Assembly: GCA_038040385.1 (NCBI GenBank)
Contig: JBBPII010000011.1
Coordinates: forward strand, 62,001-126,000
Length of the DNA: 64,000 nt
DNA from: Gilichinskyi gelida
Lineage (GTDB): Bacteria; Acidobacteriota; Thermoanaerobaculia; Gp7-AA8
Direction of reading: 5' to 3'
Shown here: positions 50,147-60,164 of the stretch, piece after piece
Layout: the number at the start of each line of letters is the position of its first letter
Position numbering within the stretch: position 1 is the stretch's first letter
The notes under the pieces: model-generated
The model's database searches: none
What the model was told of the DNA's origin: nothing
The model's input: only the letters and a program-made list of their open reading frames with translations
Program-made: the position numbers and the translations under genes

Positions 50147-53100
50147 ATGGCCCTACGAAATCGCACGACCATCGTGGCTTGTCTGCTGTTCGTCTCGGGA
50201 CTGTGCGCCCTCTCCTATCAGACAGTCTGGCTGCGGCAATTCCGACTCATCTTCGGCGCGTCGACGGACGCCACGGCGGCGGTGCTGGCGGTGTTCATGG
50301 GAGGGCTGGGCCTCGGAAGCGCGCTGCTCGGTCGTCGCGTCGACGAGAAGGAGCGGCCGCTCCGCTTCTATGCCGTCCTGGAGCTGTTGATCGCCGCTTC
50401 CGCGGCGCTGACACCTCTTCTGCTGTGGCTCGCTTCCCGACTCTATCTCGCCCTGGGAGGATCGAGCGGACTCGGTCTGGCCGGCGCGACGGTCGTTCGC
50501 CTGCTGCTCGCCGCGATCGTGCTCGGCCTGCCGGCGTTTCTGATGGGAGGCACGCTGCCGGCGGCCGCCCGAGCCGTGGAAACACCGGAGGATCGGCACC
50601 GTCGCAAGGTTGCCGTCCTCTATGCCGCCAACACGCTGGGGGCGGTCACCGGATGCCTGATCACGACCTTCTACGCTCTGGAAGCAGTCGGGAATCGCCG
50701 GACCTTGCTCGCGGCGGCCCTCCTCAATCTCCTGGTGGGACTGATGGCCTGGTGGCTTGCCGTTCCAGTGCCCCCGGCGACGCGAGTCGAGGGTCCCGAG
50801 CGCACGCCCGCAACTGGCGCGCGCTGGACTCTCGCTGCCGCCGCAATCGTGGGATTCGCGTTCCTGCTCATGGAAATGGTCTGGTATCGGATGCTGGCGC
50901 CGCTCCTCGGAGGTACCACGTACACCTTCGGGCTGATCCTGGCCACGGCTCTGCTGGGGATCGGTGTGGGAGCGGCTGTGTATTCGATGATGAACCGACG
51001 CGAGCCGCTGACGTTGGCGGCGTTCGCGACCACGTGCGGGCTCGAGGCGTTGTTCATCGTTGCACCCTACGCCGCCGGAGATCGCCTGGCCAAGCTGGCG
51101 AATGTGCTTCGCGCGCTCGGCACCCTTGGCTTCGCCGGGCAGGTTGCGGGATGGAGCGTGATCATCACGCTGGTCGTGTTTCCGACGGCCGTAATCGCCG
51201 GGTTCCAGTTCCCACTGCTCCTGTCGCTGCTCGGCGGAGGGCGCGAGGAAGTCGGGCGTCACGTCGGGCTGGCCTACGCCTGGAACACCGCCGGCGCCAT
51301 CGCGGGCTCGCTGGCCGGCGGCTTCGGCCTGCTTCCTCTGCTGACGGCGCCCGGAGTCTGGCGTGGCACCGCGATCCTTCTGGCCGGCGCGGCTCTCGCG
51401 GCGTCCCTGCTCGCTCGACGTTCGACGCCGAAGCGATGGAACGTCGCGCCCGGCGTGCTCGCCGTGGCGACCATCGCCGGGGCCATGGCCAGGGGACCGA
51501 CGGCGGTTTGGCGGCACTCCGGAATCGGCGGCGGCCGGGCTTTGCAACCTCGAACGCACAACGACGTGCGGGGCGTGGGAGAACACACTTCGGCGCACAT
51601 TGCTGTGGGACGCGGACGGACGCGAGAGCAGCATCGCCCTGATCGCCGACGACGACATGGCCTTCATCGTCAACGGCAAGTCCGACGGCAGCACGCGCGG
51701 CGACGCCGGGACGCAGGTCATGGGAGGCCTGATTGGCTCGGCGCTGCATCCCCGCGCCGAACGCGCGCTCGTCATCGGCCTGGGGACGGGCAGTACCGCC
51801 GGCTGGCTGGCGGCGGTACCGACCATGAAGCGAGTCGACGTGGTCGAGATCGAGCCGGAGGTGATCCGCGTCGCCGGCGAATGCGCGGCGGTCAATCGCG
51901 ACGTCCTGCGCCGAACGAACGTGGTCGTGACCATCGCCGACGCCCGGGAGTCTCTGCTCACTTCGCGAGCGACATACGACGTGATCTTCTCCGAGCCGTC
52001 GAATCCCTACCGCGCCGGCGTCGCCAGTCTGTTCACGGCCGAGTTCTACGCCGCCGTGGCGTCGAGGCTCGGACGAAACGGAATCTTCCTGCAATGGGTC
52101 CAGGCCTACGACATCGACAACGAAACGGTGCGAACCATCTACGCGACGCTCGGCTCGGTCTTTCCTCACATCACGACCTGGCACACCGGCCCGGGCGATC
52201 TCCTTCTGAGTGCTTCCGCGGAGCCGATCGCATTCGACGCGGACGTCCTCCGCCGCCGCCTTGCAGCCGAGCCTTACCGGTCGGCGATGCACGTGGCCTG
52301 GCGAGTGGAAGACCTGGAGGGGTTCCTGTCCCGTCACATCGCCAACCCGGGTCTGGCGGCCGCCCTCGGCGCGCAGAGCAGTCGACGCAACACGGACGAT
52401 CGAACGCTCATCGAGTTCGACTTCGAGCGTTCGGTCGGCAGAGACCAGTTTCGCATCGACCAGCTCGTCGATCTGGCCACACGACGAGGAGCCAGCCGTC
52501 CCGCCATCCGCGGCGCGATCGATTGGGATCGCGTCGCTCGCCACATCGCCAGCGATCCTTTGAGTGTGCCGGACGCAAAGGTCATTCAGCGCCATCAGTT
52601 CGGCGTGCTCCATCGCAGAGCGGACCTCGGCGCCGCGCTGGCCGCGTGGAAAGCCGCTCCGTTCGATCCCGTGAATACGCTCGAGCTTTCCGAGCTCGCC
52701 GAAGCGTTCGCCGAAGAGGGAAGTGAGGAAGCAATTCCGCTCGCGGACAGGCTAAGGGGATGGCAGCCGGCCGAGGCGGACGCGATCCTGGCAAGGATGC
52801 GCCTGGCGCAGAAGCGATATGGCGAGGCCGCCGACCTTTGGCCCGCGCTCTGGTTCGCTACCGAAGCGATCCGTGGCCCAGCGGCTATGTGATGGAGCGG
52901 GCGCTGGATTCCGCGCTGGCGATTGCGCGTGCGGACAACTCCACCGCGCCACGCATGTACGAGGCCCTTCGAGAGCCGTTCGCCGCCAGGCAGTGGAACG
53001 ATCGGCGGCGTTTCTACGCGGCGGCGATCCCCGCGGCATATATCGGCTGCGGCGCCGAGTCGATGCAGGCCTTTCAATCGCTCGAGCCCCACGTTCCATG

Positions 53101-53227
53101 GCGGTTGGACGCCCTTGTGCTGCGGGAATCGTGCTACGCGAGATCGGGCAACCTCGATCTCGCCACGCGAGCCGCTCGAGACCTGGCCGAGTTCAGACGC
53201 GCCGACCCGCCACCCCTTCTGCCGTGA
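50147..53227 (+). pseudogene. Membrane spermidine-synthase-like protein with two frameshifts
   Basis: Three consecutive frames read as one ~1026-residue protein. Frame 1 (50147 to about 51530): 10-12 transmembrane helices starting MALRNRTTIVACLLFVSGLC, with YAANTLGAVTGC. Frame 2 (about 51530-52850): a spermidine synthase-like methyltransferase fold, VIGLGTGSTAGWLAAVP, VDVVEIEPEVI, DARESLL, YDVIFSEPSNPY. Frame 3 (about 52850-53227): TPR-like end. Shift 1 is near the GGCGGCGG run at 51524-51535, shift 2 near 52845-52865. Either a recent pseudogene or assembly indels. The substrate is unknown; spermidine is not implied. Confidence 0.8.
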
Positions 53228-53267
53228 GAACCGGGCAATCGGCCCATGTTTTGCGTTTCACGCAAAC

Positions 53268-53828
53268 ATGGACTGGGCTCAGCTCGCGGAAACAGCCGGA
53301 CGCGCCGCTCTCGTCTATGTCGTCATGCTCGCGGTGATCCGGCTGCTCGGCAAGCGGACGGTCGGCAATTTCACCGTTTTCGATCTGCTGGTGGCCTTGA
53401 TGCTCGGCGAGGTCGTCGACGAGATCATCTACGGCGACGTCACCATGGCCCAGGGGATGACGGCGATCGTCGTGGTCGCGGCAGCAAAGTACGCCACGCA
53501 GTGGCTGACCTACATCAGTCCCACACTCAACAAGTTCCTGGAGGGGAAGCCCACCGAGATCGTCCGGCACGGAGAATTGATGCGCGACGCTCTTCGCTCC
53601 GAAATGATCCACGAGAAGGAGGCTATGGCCTCTCTCCGCCTCAAGGGCATCACCGACATACGCGAGGTCAAGACGGCGGTCCTGGAAGTCGACGGAGAGA
53701 TCAGCGTACTGAAAGAGGAGTGGGCCGAGCCGCTTCAGAGAGCCGACGTCCTGGGCGGCAAGCCCGACAACGACGAGCCTCCGCCCGAAAAGCGCACCGA
53801 TACGCCGGAGGCGCTGGGAGCGGTGTAA
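53268..53828 (+). CDS. DUF421 (YetF-like) membrane protein 1
   Basis: 186 residues. Three N-terminal transmembrane helices (AALVYVVMLAVIRLLGKRTV, FTVFDLLVALMLGEVVDEII, MTAIVVVAAAKYA) precede a soluble DUF421 domain (GKPTEIVRHGELMRDALRSE, LRLKGITDIREVKTAVLEVDGEISVL). RxxGKRTVG and the VxEVDGxxSVL end are family signatures. Function of YetF-like proteins is poorly known. Stop and the next start share one base (TAATG). Confidence 0.88.
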   Translation: MDWAQLAETAGRAALVYVVMLAVIRLLGKRTVGNFTVFDLLVALMLGEVVDEIIYGDVTMAQGMTAIVVVAAAKYATQWLTYISPTLNKFLEGKPTEIVRHGELMRDALRSEMIHEKEAMASLRLKGITDIREVKTAVLEVDGEISVLKEEWAEPLQRADVLGGKPDNDEPPPEKRTDTPEALGAV

Positions 53829-54328
53829 TGGATCTGGCGCGCATCGGCATCCGGGCGTTCATTACGTATGTGTACTTGCTGATCGCGGCGCGATCGAGTG
53901 GAAAACGGACCGTGGCGGAGGCCACGCCCTTCGACTTCGTCCTCGCTCTCATCATGAGTGATCTGATCGACGACGCGCTTTGGGCCGAAGTGTCGTTTGC
54001 GAGGTTCGTCGCCGCCAGCGGAACGCTCTTCGTGATCGATGTGATCGCCCGCCTCATGGAATCGAGATCCGAAACGGCGTACTGGCTGCTCAACGGCCGG
54101 CCGACCATCGTTCTGGCCAACGGACGCAAGAAAGCGGACGGGCTGCGGCGCGAACAGCTCAACGACGACGACCTCGCGCATCTTCTGCGTAACGAAGGGA
54201 TCGATCGACGTCACGAGGTTCGCCTGGCGGTCCTGGAGGTCGACTCGCAACTGAGCGTCATCAGGAACCGCGAACACGAGCCGGTGACCTCTCGCGAGCG
54301 GGACCTCGTGGACGAGGCGCTGGCATGA
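53828..54328 (+). CDS. DUF421 (YetF-like) membrane protein 2
   Basis: 166 residues, paralogue of the preceding gene: SSGKRTVAEATPFDFVLALIMSDLIDDALW, then a soluble part (NGRPTIVLANGRKKADGLRRE, LLRNEGIDRRHEVRLAVLEVDSQLSVI). Tandem DUF421 pairs could form a heteromer. Translationally coupled on both sides (TAATG before, ATGA after). Confidence 0.88.
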   Translation: MDLARIGIRAFITYVYLLIAARSSGKRTVAEATPFDFVLALIMSDLIDDALWAEVSFARFVAASGTLFVIDVIARLMESRSETAYWLLNGRPTIVLANGRKKADGLRREQLNDDDLAHLLRNEGIDRRHEVRLAVLEVDSQLSVIRNREHEPVTSRERDLVDEALA

Positions 54329-54726
54329 GGGCGCTCGCCGGCGTCGTCCTTTCGGCCGCCGTGGCACTCGGTATCGCTTACGCCGTCGTCGAAGTGGCCG
54401 GCGACCGGGAGACGCTCGTTTCTCCCCCTGATGCCATCGCGGAAGCGTTCTATCGCAGCATCGTGACCCGGCGATTCGAGCCGGCGGCGGATCTTCTCTC
54501 TCGCCGGAGTGATGCGGATCGCGACGCCCTCCGGGCCCTCGCCGACGAAATTGCCAGGAACGACGGTCGGGTCACCGATGTCGCTGCCGAGATCGAGGAA
54601 CGGAGTGCCGACCGCGCCCGAGTCACCGTTACGCTGCGTGGAGAGCGCAGCGAAGAGAAACGCGACGTCGATCTGGTGTGGGAAGACGACGCCTGGCGCG
54701 TCCGTCGCCTTGACAACGGCAATTGA
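54325..54726 (+). CDS. Small membrane-anchored NTF2-like protein
   Basis: 133 residues. An uncleaved or cleavable N-terminal hydrophobic segment (MRALAGVVLSAAVALGIAYA) and then an alpha+beta domain with a DUF4878/NTF2-like pattern (AIAEAFYRSIVTRRFEPAAD, ALADEIARNDGRVTDVAAEI, EKRDVDLVWEDDAWRVRRLD). The four-base overlap with DUF421-2 indicates an operon of three. Function unknown. Confidence 0.75.
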   Translation: MRALAGVVLSAAVALGIAYAVVEVAGDRETLVSPPDAIAEAFYRSIVTRRFEPAADLLSRRSDADRDALRALADEIARNDGRVTDVAAEIEERSADRARVTVTLRGERSEEKRDVDLVWEDDAWRVRRLDNGN

Positions 54727-54752
54727 GACCATCAGAGTGCCCCCGCAAGCGA

Positions 54753-54780
54753 CTGAGACTCAGTATCAATTGAGACTCAA
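54753..54780. promoter_or_regulatory. Twin palindromes upstream of the TonB receptor (Fur-like site?)
   Basis: CTGAG-A-CTCAG (54753-54763) and TTGAG-A-CTCAA (54770-54780) are perfect 11-bp dyads, centres 17 bp apart, 26 bp before the receptor ATG. They share GAGACTCA. The position and the receptor's siderophore role suggest iron-dependent repression. Confidence 0.65.
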
Positions 54781-54806
54781 TTCATGGTCGCTGCCGAGGT
54801 CCGTTC

Positions 54807-57122
54807 ATGTTGTCCGGCATTCGACTCGCCCTCATCGCCACGCTGCTCCTCTCCACGACGGCCATCGCCGCCCCTCCAACCGTCGCGTTCACAGGGCGCG
54901 TGCTGGATGGTGCCGGCAAGCCGGTCCCTTCCGCCCGCGTGAGCGCATTCCCCGCAGCACCGCAGGCGAAAGCGGCCGCGTCCGCCCAAACGAACGGCGC
55001 CGGGCGATTCTCGATGGAGCTGGAGCCGGGCGAGTACGCCATCCTCGTCCAGATAAAAGGCTTCGCCGACATTGCGGAGACCGTCACGATCGCCGCCGCC
55101 ACCACCGGCGAGCACCAGTTCGTCCTCGGCGTCGCCGCGCTCGAGGAATCGATCACCGTGCGCTCCCAGGACAGCTACCGCGTGGCGTCGACGAGCAGCG
55201 CCACGAAAACCGATACACCGCTCCGCGACGTGCCGCAGTCCATCACGGTAGTCACCCGCCAGTTGATGCAGGACCAGCTCATGTCGAGCATCGGCGACGT
55301 GGTTCGGTACGTGCCGGGGGTCATGCTCCATCAGGGCGAGAACAATCGCGACCAGGTGGTGATGCGCGGCAACAGCACGTCCGCCGACTTCTTCGTCGAC
55401 GGAGTGCGCGACGACATGCAGTACTACCGCGACCTCTACAATCTCGACCGGGTCGAGGCACTGAAGGGGCCGAACGCCATGATCTTCGGCCGCGGCGGAG
55501 CCGGCGGGGTGATCAACCGCGTGACGAAAGCGGCGGGGTTCGCGCCGCTGCGCGAGGTCGACGTCCAGGGCGGCGCGTACGAGAACAGGCGGATCGCCGT
55601 CGATTTCGATCAACCGCTCAGCGAACGGCTCGCCGTGCGCTTGAACGGCGTCTACGAGGACTCCGGCAGCTTCCGCGACGATGTCTCCCGCAGACGCTCC
55701 GGCATCTCGCCCTCCCTCACCTTCCTTGCGTCCGAGGCGACCACGTTGAGTCTGGGCTTCGAGCACTTCCGTGACCGCCGCACCGCTGACCGAGGGATCT
55801 CCTCGTACCGGGGAAGGCCGGCGGACGTGGAGGTCTCAACGGTTTACGGCAACCCGCACGACAGCCACGTGCGCGCGATGGTCAATCTCGCCTCCCTGAA
55901 CATCGACCACCGCGCCGGGGCCATCGCCATTCGCAACCGGACGTTCTTCGGCGGCTACGATCGCGGCTACCAGAACTACGTTCCGGGTGCGGTCACGGCG
56001 GACAAGTCGAACGTCGCACTCACCGCGTACAACAATGCGACCAGGCGCCAGAACATCTTCAATCAGACGGACATCACGTTTCGCACGCTTCGCCACACCA
56101 TCCTGATCGGCGGCGAGGCCGGATGGCAGTTGACGGACAACTTCCGCAACACGGGCTTCTTCAACAACACGGCGACATCCATCCTTGTGCCCTACGCGAA
56201 TCCGCGAACCACGATCCCCGTGACGTACCGGCAAAGCGCCACCGACGCGGACAATCATCTTCGAGCGAGCATCGGCGCGATCTACGCACAGGATCAGTTC
56301 GATCTCACGCCGCACGTTCAACTCATCGGCGGCGTGCGTCTCGACCGCTTCGATCTGGCGTACCACAACAACCGCAACGGCGATCGGCTGGAGCGAGCGG
56401 ACAACCTGATCTCGCCCCGCGCGGGCGTGGTCGTCAAGCCGGTCGGCGCGTTGTCGCTCTACGGCAGCTATGGCGTTTCGTACCTGCCCGGCTCGGGCGA
56501 TCAATTCTCGTCGCTGACGACCATCACGGACCAGTTGAAGCCGGAGCGCTTCGAAAACTACGAGGCCGGCGTGAAGTGGGACGCGACGAGCGCGCTGTCG
56601 CTGACGATGTCCGCCTACCGCCTGGACCGCACCAACACGCGATCGACCGACCCGAACGATCCGACGCGTATCGTTCAGACGGGCAGCCAGCGCACCAACG
56701 GACTGGAGCTCGGCGTCGGCGGCCGCGTCACACGGTCGTGGAGTATCGCGGGCGGTTACTCGAATCAGGACGCCTTCGTGACCAGCGCGACGGCCGCGGC
56801 GCGCAAGGGAGCAACGGTCGCCCAGGTCCCGCGGCAGACCATCTCGCTGTGGAACAACGTTCAGTTCCATTCCATGGTCGCCGCCGGACTGGGCGTCGTG
56901 CAGCGGACATGGATGTTCGCGACGATCGACAACACCGTCACGCTGCCGGGATACACGGAGCTCGACGGCGCGATGTACGTTTCGCTGACACCGAACGTCC
57001 GGCTTCAGGTGAACGTCGAGAATCTGCTCAACATCCGCTACTACGCGAACGCCGACAGCAACACGAACATCACGCCGGGCTCGCCGCGCGCGGTGCGGGC
57101 AGGAATGGTGGCGCGCTTCTAG
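54807..57122 (+). CDS. TonB-dependent siderophore receptor
   Basis: 771 residues; outer-membrane beta barrel importing ferric siderophores with TonB energy. Signal peptide (MLSGIRLALIATLLLSTTAI), then a carboxypeptidase-regulatory-like Ig domain (VAFTGRVLDGAGKPVPSARV). The plug has DVPQSITVVTRQLMQDQ, VMRGNSTSADFFVDGVRDD and GPNAMIFGRGGAGGVINRVTK, typical of FhuA/FoxA-type siderophore receptors. The barrel ends with an aromatic C-terminus (MVARF). GAGGT precedes ATG 54807. Its stop overlaps the convergent aminotransferase stop by four bases. Confidence 0.94.
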   Translation: MLSGIRLALIATLLLSTTAIAAPPTVAFTGRVLDGAGKPVPSARVSAFPAAPQAKAAASAQTNGAGRFSMELEPGEYAILVQIKGFADIAETVTIAAATTGEHQFVLGVAALEESITVRSQDSYRVASTSSATKTDTPLRDVPQSITVVTRQLMQDQLMSSIGDVVRYVPGVMLHQGENNRDQVVMRGNSTSADFFVDGVRDDMQYYRDLYNLDRVEALKGPNAMIFGRGGAGGVINRVTKAAGFAPLREVDVQGGAYENRRIAVDFDQPLSERLAVRLNGVYEDSGSFRDDVSRRRSGISPSLTFLASEATTLSLGFEHFRDRRTADRGISSYRGRPADVEVSTVYGNPHDSHVRAMVNLASLNIDHRAGAIAIRNRTFFGGYDRGYQNYVPGAVTADKSNVALTAYNNATRRQNIFNQTDITFRTLRHTILIGGEAGWQLTDNFRNTGFFNNTATSILVPYANPRTTIPVTYRQSATDADNHLRASIGAIYAQDQFDLTPHVQLIGGVRLDRFDLAYHNNRNGDRLERADNLISPRAGVVVKPVGALSLYGSYGVSYLPGSGDQFSSLTTITDQLKPERFENYEAGVKWDATSALSLTMSAYRLDRTNTRSTDPNDPTRIVQTGSQRTNGLELGVGGRVTRSWSIAGGYSNQDAFVTSATAAARKGATVAQVPRQTISLWNNVQFHSMVAAGLGVVQRTWMFATIDNTVTLPGYTELDGAMYVSLTPNVRLQVNVENLLNIRYYANADSNTNITPGSPRAVRAGMVARF

Positions 57123-58477
57123 CCCGTCACCGCCGCGTCGGTAATCTCCAGCGCTTTGTCGATGATCGCGAACGACTCCCGAAGCTGCGCCTCGGTGATG
57201 CACAGCGGCGGGTTGGTGAAGAGGTTGTTCCAGTTGATGAAGGCGTACATCCCCTGCTCCCGCAGGTAGGCGCCGAGCTGCAGCATCTCGGGGCTGGTGC
57301 CGTTGAAGGGGGCCATCGGCTCCTTGGTGGTGCGATTGCGGACCAGCTCGAGGACGCCGAAGAGGCCGATGGAGCGGACGTCACCCACCGACGGGTGTTT
57401 GGCCTTCATCTCCGCGTGCAGGTCGGAGAGCACGCGGCCCATGCGCTGGGTGTGGCCCATGGTGTCGTCGTCGATCATCACCTGCAGGCAGGCCTCGGCG
57501 GCGGCGAGGCTCATGGGGTGCGCGTTGTACGTCAGGCCGCCGTAGAAGATGTTGCGATCGAAGTAGCCGGCGAGGCGGTCGCTGATGGCGACGGCGCCCA
57601 GCGGCAGGTACGCCGAGGTCAGTCCCTTGGCCATGGTGATCATGTCGGGGACGACGTTCCAGTGATCGGCGGCGAACCAGCGGCCGGTTCGTCCGAGGCC
57701 GCACATCACCTCGTCGCATACCAGCAGGATGCCGTGGCGGTCGCAGATCTCGCGAAGACCCTGCAGATAGCCGTCCGGTGGGACGATGACGCCGTTGGTG
57801 CCGGTCACGGTCTCGATGAAGATCGCGGCGATGGTCTTACCCCCCTCGTACATCACGATCTCTTCGACTTCGTCGAGGCAGCGACGGGTAAAGGTCTCGT
57901 CGCTGTCGCCGTCGCGATAGAGGTGGCTGCGGTATTTGTAGGGATCGAAGAAGCGCACCACGCCGGGGATGCCGGGCTCGTTCGCCCAGCGGCGCGGATC
58001 GCCGGTGAGGGAGATCGCGCCGGCGGTGGCGCCGTGGTACGAGCGGTAGCGGACCATGATTTTCTGCCGCCCGCTGACCATGCGCGCGATGCGGATGGCG
58101 TTCTCGTTGGCCTCGGCGCCGCCGAGGGTGAAGAAGAAGCGATTGAGATCGCCGGGCGTCAGATCGGCGAGCATCTTCCCCACCCGCGCGCGGACGGGGC
58201 TGGCCATTCCCGGACCGGCGTACACCAGCTCGTCGGCCTGGCGCTTGATCGCCTCGATGACCCGGCGGTCGCCGTGCCCGATGTTCACGCACATGAGCTG
58301 CGAGTTCATGTCGATGTAGCGCTTGCCGTCGGCATCCCAGAAGTAGATGCCTTCGCCGCGCACCATCGGAATGGGGTTGACAGTGGCCTGCGCGGACCAG
58401 GAAAAAATCGTGTGGCGCTTGGTCAGCGCGACGATCTCTTCCGCGGTCATCGCGCCGATGGTGTCTGTGGCCGTCAT
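57119..58477 (-). CDS. Class III PLP-dependent aminotransferase
   Basis: 452 residues, fold-type I. The internal-aldimine lysine lies in ITMAKGLTSAYLPLGAVAIS (about 282); LLVCDEVMCGLGRTGRWFA contains the PLP-contacting aspartate, and GGAEANENAIRIARMVSGRQ and SYHGATAGA are class III signatures. The family includes omega-amino acid:pyruvate and beta-alanine transaminases; FFTLGGAEANENAI and the N-terminal HTIFSWSAQATVNPI resemble taurine- or beta-alanine-type enzymes. Substrate unproven. The start is ATG 58477; M10 at 58450 is possible. Confidence 0.92.
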   Translation of the reverse strand: MTATDTIGAMTAEEIVALTKRHTIFSWSAQATVNPIPMVRGEGIYFWDADGKRYIDMNSQLMCVNIGHGDRRVIEAIKRQADELVYAGPGMASPVRARVGKMLADLTPGDLNRFFFTLGGAEANENAIRIARMVSGRQKIMVRYRSYHGATAGAISLTGDPRRWANEPGIPGVVRFFDPYKYRSHLYRDGDSDETFTRRCLDEVEEIVMYEGGKTIAAIFIETVTGTNGVIVPPDGYLQGLREICDRHGILLVCDEVMCGLGRTGRWFAADHWNVVPDMITMAKGLTSAYLPLGAVAISDRLAGYFDRNIFYGGLTYNAHPMSLAAAEACLQVMIDDDTMGHTQRMGRVLSDLHAEMKAKHPSVGDVRSIGLFGVLELVRNRTTKEPMAPFNGTSPEMLQLGAYLREQGMYAFINWNNLFTNPPLCITEAQLRESFAIIDKALEITDAAVTG

Positions 58478-58575
58478 GGGCGCATCTTATCGAAGTGCGA
58501 CCCTCCCGGCGGCAAATGGCGACGGCTGGATTTTTCCGCCGCGATTGTTCATTCTGCGTCGTGCACACCAAGCCC

Positions 58576-58669
58576 GGAGAGATGGGTGAGTGGCTTAAAC
58601 CAGCGGTTTGCTAAACCGCCGTAGGGCCTCAAAGCTCTACCGAGGGTTCGAATCCCTCTCTCTCCGCCA
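58576..58669 (+). tRNA. tRNA-Ser (anticodon GCT)
   Basis: Acceptor GGAGAGA pairs with TCTCTCC (58659-58665), discriminator G and encoded CCA. Anticodon stem-loop GCGGTTTGCTAAACCGC gives GCT; long variable arm and GGGTTCGAATCCC T-arm. Reads AGC/AGU codons. Confidence 0.96.
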
Positions 58670-58818
58670 TCCGCGCCCTCTTCGAGCCGCGCGCTCTAAC
58701 TTCCTGACGTCGCAATGCCTCTCCAAACGGGCACCCTTCGTGCAGCCGACTTCGGTTGCCTCGCTGCAGGTACAAGCAGTTCTCGCAGTACCGACATTGA
58801 GACCCAAAGGAGACACTC

Positions 58819-59247
58819 ATGGCAAATACGAGCAAGCGCGGTTTTGCGTCGATGGATCCGAGCAAACAGCGTGAAATTGCGAGCAAGGGCGGACGCGCGG
58901 CCCACGCCAAAGGAACAGCGCACGAGTTCACATCCGATGAGGCGCGCGTCGCCGGCCGCAAAGGCGGCGAAGCGGTGAGCCGCGACCGGGCGCACATGTC
59001 GGCCATCGGCCGCGAAGGTGGCCACAGCCGCGGACGCGCGCGGCAGACGCAGGTCGAACAGCCGGGCATCATCGGGACGAGCTCCCCGGAGTCCACCGAG
59101 CGTCCGAGCTACATCGGGCAGGAGCGCGCCACCGATCGCGGCGGCGTGTTCGGCGAGGCCGAGCGCGGCGCCGGTGGCCTCTCGCCGCGCAACGAGCGCT
59201 CCGGCGAGTTCTCCGGCGTTCGCAACAACGACCGCGGATCGATCTGA
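58819..59247 (+). CDS. KGG-repeat stress-induced hydrophilic protein
   Basis: 142 residues, very hydrophilic. Repeats of the Gly/Lys-rich KGG type: FASMDPSKQREIASKGGRAA, EARVAGRKGGEAVSRD, MSAIGREGGHSRGR. Such GsiB/Em-like proteins accumulate under desiccation or general stress and are intrinsically disordered. AAGGAGA lies before ATG 58819. The C-terminal half (FGEAERGAGGLSPRNERSGE) is also disordered. Confidence 0.9.
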   Translation: MANTSKRGFASMDPSKQREIASKGGRAAHAKGTAHEFTSDEARVAGRKGGEAVSRDRAHMSAIGREGGHSRGRARQTQVEQPGIIGTSSPESTERPSYIGQERATDRGGVFGEAERGAGGLSPRNERSGEFSGVRNNDRGSI

Positions 59248-59358
59248 GTTCCGGCGACCCCTCCTCTTTCGCGGGCATGTCGGAATGCGGCGGCGCCTGC
59301 ACCGCCGCACTCCGACAGTAGTACCATCCGCACCCCGGTATCTTCAAAGGAGGGTGCA

Positions 59359-60081
59359 TTGAAAAATCTCATCTACGCCGCGGTCATCCTCGCGCTCGCC
59401 GCCTGCGCGCCGGCCAACCGCGATGCCACCGCCACCGACGGCGGCGAGACGGCGACCGCCACCGCCGCCGCGGCAACCACCAGCAGCTCCATGAGCGACA
59501 TGAAAGTGCCGCCGCCGGCCGCCGCGCCGAAATCATCAGAGGAGAACAGGCCGATGAGCTACTACCAGGACAAAGTGGCCGAGCTGCACACCAGCGCCGG
59601 CGAGATCGACATCCGCTTCTTCCCCGACGTGGCGCCCAACCACGTCAAGAATTTCATCGACCTCGCGGAGAAGGGCTTCTACAACGGCACGAAGTTCCAC
59701 CGCGTCATCCCCGGATTCATGATCCAGGGCGGCGACCCCAACACCATCTCCGGCGATCCCTCGACCTGGGGCGGCGGCGGCTCGGACAAGAAAGTCGCCG
59801 CGGAGTTCAATAGCGTCAAGCACAAGCGCGGCATCGTCTCCATGGCCCGGCCCGGCGACCCGAACGGCGCGTCGTCGCAGTTCTTCATCATGGTCAACGA
59901 CTACCCCTCGCTCGACGGTCAGTACTCCGTCTTCGGGCAGGTGACCAAAGGGATGGACGTGGCCGACAAGATCGTGGGCGCGCGGACCGGCCAACAGGAT
60001 CGGCCGCTCCAGCCCACCTCGATCGAGAAGATCGTGATCCGGGAAGCGACGGCCGGCGAGAAGGGACCGACGCCGAAATAG
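59359..60081 (+). CDS. Lipoprotein peptidyl-prolyl cis-trans isomerase (cyclophilin)
   Basis: 240 residues. TTG start with a strong AAAGGAGGG (59346-59354). Lipoprotein signal with lipobox LAAC (Cys16), a Thr/Ala linker, then a cyclophilin domain: FFPDVAPNHVKNFIDLAEKG, FHRVIPGFMIQGGDP, RGIVSMARPGDPNGASSQFFI, YSVFGQVTKGMDV. The catalytic Arg (FHRVI) and SSQFFI are intact. It probably assists folding of envelope proteins. Confidence 0.93.
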   Translation: MKNLIYAAVILALAACAPANRDATATDGGETATATAAAATTSSSMSDMKVPPPAAAPKSSEENRPMSYYQDKVAELHTSAGEIDIRFFPDVAPNHVKNFIDLAEKGFYNGTKFHRVIPGFMIQGGDPNTISGDPSTWGGGGSDKKVAAEFNSVKHKRGIVSMARPGDPNGASSQFFIMVNDYPSLDGQYSVFGQVTKGMDVADKIVGARTGQQDRPLQPTSIEKIVIREATAGEKGPTPK

Positions 60082-60164
60082 GGTTGCGGAGTCGCGAGGT
60101 CTCGGGGTCTCGCGGTGCTCGCGCCCGAGGCTTTGCCCCCGCGAGACCCCGAGACCTCGCAACC
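60082..60164. repeat. GGTCTCGGGGTCTCG palindromic repeat, copy 2
   Basis: Arms GGTTGCGGAGTCGCGAGGTC (60083-) and its inverse GACCTCGCAACC (60153-60164), with inner GGTCTCGGGGTCTCGCG / CGCGAGACCCCGAGACC. It fills the complete gap between cyclophilin stop and kinase ATG, leaving no separate ribosome-binding site. Confidence 0.85.
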
